Source: CAUPWF01 sp964369755
GTDB taxonomy: Bacteria; Bacillota; Clostridia; Lachnospirales; Lachnospiraceae
Assembly (NCBI GenBank): GCA_964369755.1
Contig: CAYJFY010000008.1
Coordinates: 1 to 64,000 of the forward strand
Direction of reading: 5' to 3'
Length of the DNA: 64,000 nt
The notes under the pieces: model-generated
Seen by the model: only the letters and a program-made list of their open reading frames with translations
What the model was told of the DNA's origin: nothing
Database searches by the model: none
Shown: positions 62,062-64,000 of the stretch, piece by piece
Numbering within the stretch: position 1 is the stretch's first letter
Layout of the letters: each line of letters starts with the position of its first letter
Translations under genes and position numbers: made by a program

Positions 62062-62769
62062 ATGAAGAATAAGAAAAATATCGTAAGGATTATTTTGCTT
62101 GCGATTATCCTAATATCAGCGGCAGTATATTTTCTAGTGCCAAGTGTGAAGTCACAGATTAATGGAATTTTCATGCTTTTTAGTTCTATGAGCGTAGATA
62201 GTGTGATTGGATATATTCGCTCTTTTGGGGCATTGGCAGTGGTAATTTCATTTTGCTTGATGGTGTTCCAATCAGTAGCTGCTCCACTTCCAGCTTTTCT
62301 GATTACATTTGCTAATGCGGCCATCTTTGGATGGTGGCAAGGAGCAATTCTGTCGTGGACGAGTTCTATGGTAGGTGCCATTGTTTGTTTCTACATTGCA
62401 AGAATCGTTGGTAGAGACGGTGTGGAGAAGTTGACTTCGAAGACAGCGATAAAAAGTGTAGATGAATATTTTGAAAGATATGGCAAACATACCATACTAA
62501 TTTGCAGATTGCTACCGTTTGTATCCTTTGATTTTGTAAGTTATGCAGCTGGTCTAACAGCTATGGGGATTGTACCATTTATTGTAGCTACTGGAGTTGG
62601 ACAATTGCCAGCAACCATCGTGTATTCTTATGTAGGAGATATGCTTACAGGTAGCACACAAGTAGTGGTAACGGCATTATTACTTATCTTTGCGTTATTT
62701 ACATTGGTTTTCCTCAGCAAGAAAATCTACACAGAACGGAAGAATAAACAAGAAAATGCAGAAGTATAA
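62062..62769 (+). CDS. TVP38/TMEM64 family membrane protein
   Basis: The 235-residue protein has about six helices. The family core FQSVAAPLPAFLITFANAAIFGWWQG and RLLPFVSFDFVSYAAGL is clear. It follows the rhodanese lipoprotein by 42 bases, a pairing seen in other anaerobes as I recall. A 15-base tandem duplication (62011-62040) occupies most of the gap. Confidence 0.9.
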   Translation: MKNKKNIVRIILLAIILISAAVYFLVPSVKSQINGIFMLFSSMSVDSVIGYIRSFGALAVVISFCLMVFQSVAAPLPAFLITFANAAIFGWWQGAILSWTSSMVGAIVCFYIARIVGRDGVEKLTSKTAIKSVDEYFERYGKHTILICRLLPFVSFDFVSYAAGLTAMGIVPFIVATGVGQLPATIVYSYVGDMLTGSTQVVVTALLLIFALFTLVFLSKKIYTERKNKQENAEV

Positions 62770-62799
62770 TATATAGAACAATTTTATTCGTATCAAGAG

Positions 62800-62836
62800 A
62801 GGCAGATTATTCCAAATCGGATGGATCTGTCTTTTT
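62800..62836 (+). terminator. Rho-independent terminator
   Basis: GGCAGAT (62801-62807) pairs with ATCTGTC (62825-62831), with ATTCC/GGAT inside, then five Ts. Confidence 0.75.
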
Positions 62837-62840
62837 GATG

Positions 62841-62865
62841 TAATAGGAAACGATGTTTCTTATTA
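62841..62865. repeat. AGGAAAC hairpin, element C (single hairpin)
   Basis: TAATAGGAAAC-GAT-GTTTCTTATTA, one wobble. It matches the first hairpin of elements A and B, again directly after a terminator. Confidence 0.5.
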
Positions 62866-62949
62866 GGGGTTTACCATAAAGGGGTTCAGTGATAGAATAT
62901 TTCTATAAGTAGTGAAAAACTTTGCTAGATAACAAAAGAGGAGATAGTC

Positions 62950-63843
62950 ATGAATCTAAAACAAATAGAAGCCTTTGTTCAAATAGCTGAGGGAAAGAGT
63001 TTTTCCCAAGCAGCAAAAGAATTATATTTGACACAGCCTACAATTAGTGCGCATATCGCATCTCTAGAAAAAGAATTAAATGCCCGTTTGTTTATAAGAA
63101 ATACCAAGGATGTCCATCTGTCTAGCGATGGTGAAAAATTATACAAATATGCAAAAGAGATGATTGATATTCAAAGGCAGATTGAAAAAGAATTTGGAAA
63201 AGAAGGAGTAGATGATAAATCCTGCATTCGGATTGCTGCATCGAGTATTAACTCTCAATACATACTTCCCAATCTAATGATTTCCTTTTGCCAATCCCAT
63301 CGTGGAGAAGAATTTGAGATAATGGAAACAGATAGTATGGGAGTTGTCGAAGCTATCATGAATCGAAGTGTAGATATAGGGTTTGTAGGTACTAAAATTC
63401 ATAAGAAGAATTGCAAATATATTCCATTCTATCGGGATAGACTAGTTATCATCACTCCGAATAATGAGAAGTATAGAAGTTTACAAGAAAGAGGAGTATC
63501 TGCTGAAAAGTGGATTCAAGAAGAACTAGTAATTATGCGAGAGAAGGGATCGGGAACTCGGGCGGAAATGGAACGACAGTTCATCAACCAAGGAGTGAAT
63601 CTTGAGGCGTTGCAAATTGTTGCAAGCATGGATAATTCAGAGATGATTAAAACCTCTGTCATAAAGGGAATGGGAATATCTATGATGTCGCATTTGGCAG
63701 TGGCGGACGAGGTTAAAAGTGGAAAATTATTAACATTTCAGCTAGGTGGTGTGGACAATGAACGCTCTCTCTATATCGTGTATAATAAAAGCCATCAACT
63801 AAGTCGCTCAACAAGGCGATTTTTGGACATGATAAATGCTTAA
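62950..63843 (+). CDS. LysR-family regulator (selenium-metabolism-associated type)
   Basis: The 297-residue protein starts NLKQIEAFVQIAEGKSFSQAAKELYLTQPTISAHI, a LysR helix-turn-helix that closely resembles the clostridial regulators often found beside selenium genes. The effector domain has REKGSGTRAEME. It could control the rhodanese-TMEM64 unit upstream. AGAGGAGA precedes the ATG. Its stop overlaps the convergent ZIP-type gene. Confidence 0.88.
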   Translation: MNLKQIEAFVQIAEGKSFSQAAKELYLTQPTISAHIASLEKELNARLFIRNTKDVHLSSDGEKLYKYAKEMIDIQRQIEKEFGKEGVDDKSCIRIAASSINSQYILPNLMISFCQSHRGEEFEIMETDSMGVVEAIMNRSVDIGFVGTKIHKKNCKYIPFYRDRLVIITPNNEKYRSLQERGVSAEKWIQEELVIMREKGSGTRAEMERQFINQGVNLEALQIVASMDNSEMIKTSVIKGMGISMMSHLAVADEVKSGKLLTFQLGGVDNERSLYIVYNKSHQLSRSTRRFLDMINA

Positions 63844-64000
63844 AGGAACATGAGAAGGCTTGCGGCCATAATCATCATTCCAGAAACCAAACCAAGCATG
63901 GCGGTGTGGTGTTCTCCATACTCCCTTGCAGAAGGCAATAATTCATCAAGACTGATATAAACCATAATTCCAGATACAGCAGCAAATACGAGACCGAAGA
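63840..64000 (-). CDS. ZIP-family metal transporter, 3' end only
   Basis: Read on the minus strand from the window edge, the last 52 codons give a membrane helix region FAAVSGIMVYISLDELLPSA, then EYGEHHTAML and GMMIMAASLLMFL before TAA. This matches the C-terminal end of ZupT/ZIP-type zinc or divalent-metal transporters. The gene's start lies outside the window. It overlaps the LysR stop by three bases, convergent. Confidence 0.85.
   Translation of the reverse strand, partial: FGLVFAAVSGIMVYISLDELLPSAREYGEHHTAMLGLVSGMMIMAASLLMFL

Noticed and set aside
1..64000. CRISPR arrays, tRNA/rRNA genes, insertion sequences, prophage
   Set aside because: No regularly spaced repeats, cloverleaf genes, transposases, integrases or phage structural genes were recognised.

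Overview
The window looks like a chromosomal segment of a low-GC, anaerobic Firmicute of class Clostridia, most likely Lachnospiraceae-like. The basis is AT-rich codon use, strong AGGAGG-type ribosome binding sites, gram-positive type promoters and terminators, ATP-type PEP carboxykinase, rubredoxin, a DUF6062 protein and Csp-like subtilase. This placement is from protein resemblance only. I see no rRNA, tRNA, CRISPR array, insertion sequence or prophage, and no gene-free stretch exceeds 300 bases.

Layout. 1-3.2 kb: an RmlD-like reductase (minus), a tandem-HD/HD-GYP protein and an unknown 213-residue protein. 3.2-7.3 kb: a two-component operon (PhoB-type regulator, sensor kinase, membrane-anchored protein of unknown function, membrane-anchored C39-like peptidase) behind a structured leader. 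7.4-12 kb: eno, secG, rnr, smpB, and a convergent YitT-family gene. 13-15.5 kb: rubredoxin and an amino-acid ABC importer whose binding protein appears circularly permuted. 15.6-20.3 kb: PHP-domain phosphoesterase, then leuC-leuD-thrC plus a small membrane protein. 20.4-25.2 kb: pckA, an SPFH protein with a ribbon-helix-helix partner, and an AAA-ATPase/PD-(D/E)XK protein. 25.2-32.4 kb: a carbohydrate locus around an AraC regulator. 32.3-42.4 kb: HD hydrolase, NhaC-type antiporter, DUF6062 protein, rmuC, a split ThrE exporter, DAHP synthase, aroB, SDR, MATE. 42.5-49.5 kb: ECF S component, subtilase, mntP, a broken second copy of the AAA-ATPase gene, a YeiH-type exporter and its divergent LysR regulator. 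49.5-59.9 kb: a large membrane/zinc-ribbon and signalling cluster reminiscent of the Bacillus ydjG/ydjI part of the phage-shock system, but without pspA. 60-64 kb: Fe-S CCG-domain protein, tandem-rhodanese lipoprotein, TVP38/TMEM64 protein, LysR regulator and the 3' end of a ZIP-type metal transporter.

How genes work together. The 25-32 kb locus holds the enzymes for an oxido-reductive sugar route: aldo/keto reductase, polyol dehydrogenase, FGGY kinase, class II aldolase, plus a FucU-type mutarotase. leuCD/thrC and DAHP synthase/aroB are biosynthetic. The 50-60 kb cluster combines sensor kinases, a LuxR-type regulator, a receiver-like protein lacking its phospho-aspartate, and several zinc-ribbon proteins, one with an SPFH-like domain.

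Most unusual: (1) the circularly permuted binding protein; (2) two 5' leaders (about 3288 and 27781) with the same design, namely a variable 5' stem, an 8-nt A-rich linker and an identical 30-nt hairpin block, each starting at a predicted transcription start; (3) a family of hairpin repeats just after terminators; (4) a 57-nt promoter module shared by two genes of the 50-56 kb cluster; (5) the pspA-less YdjG/YdjI-like cluster.
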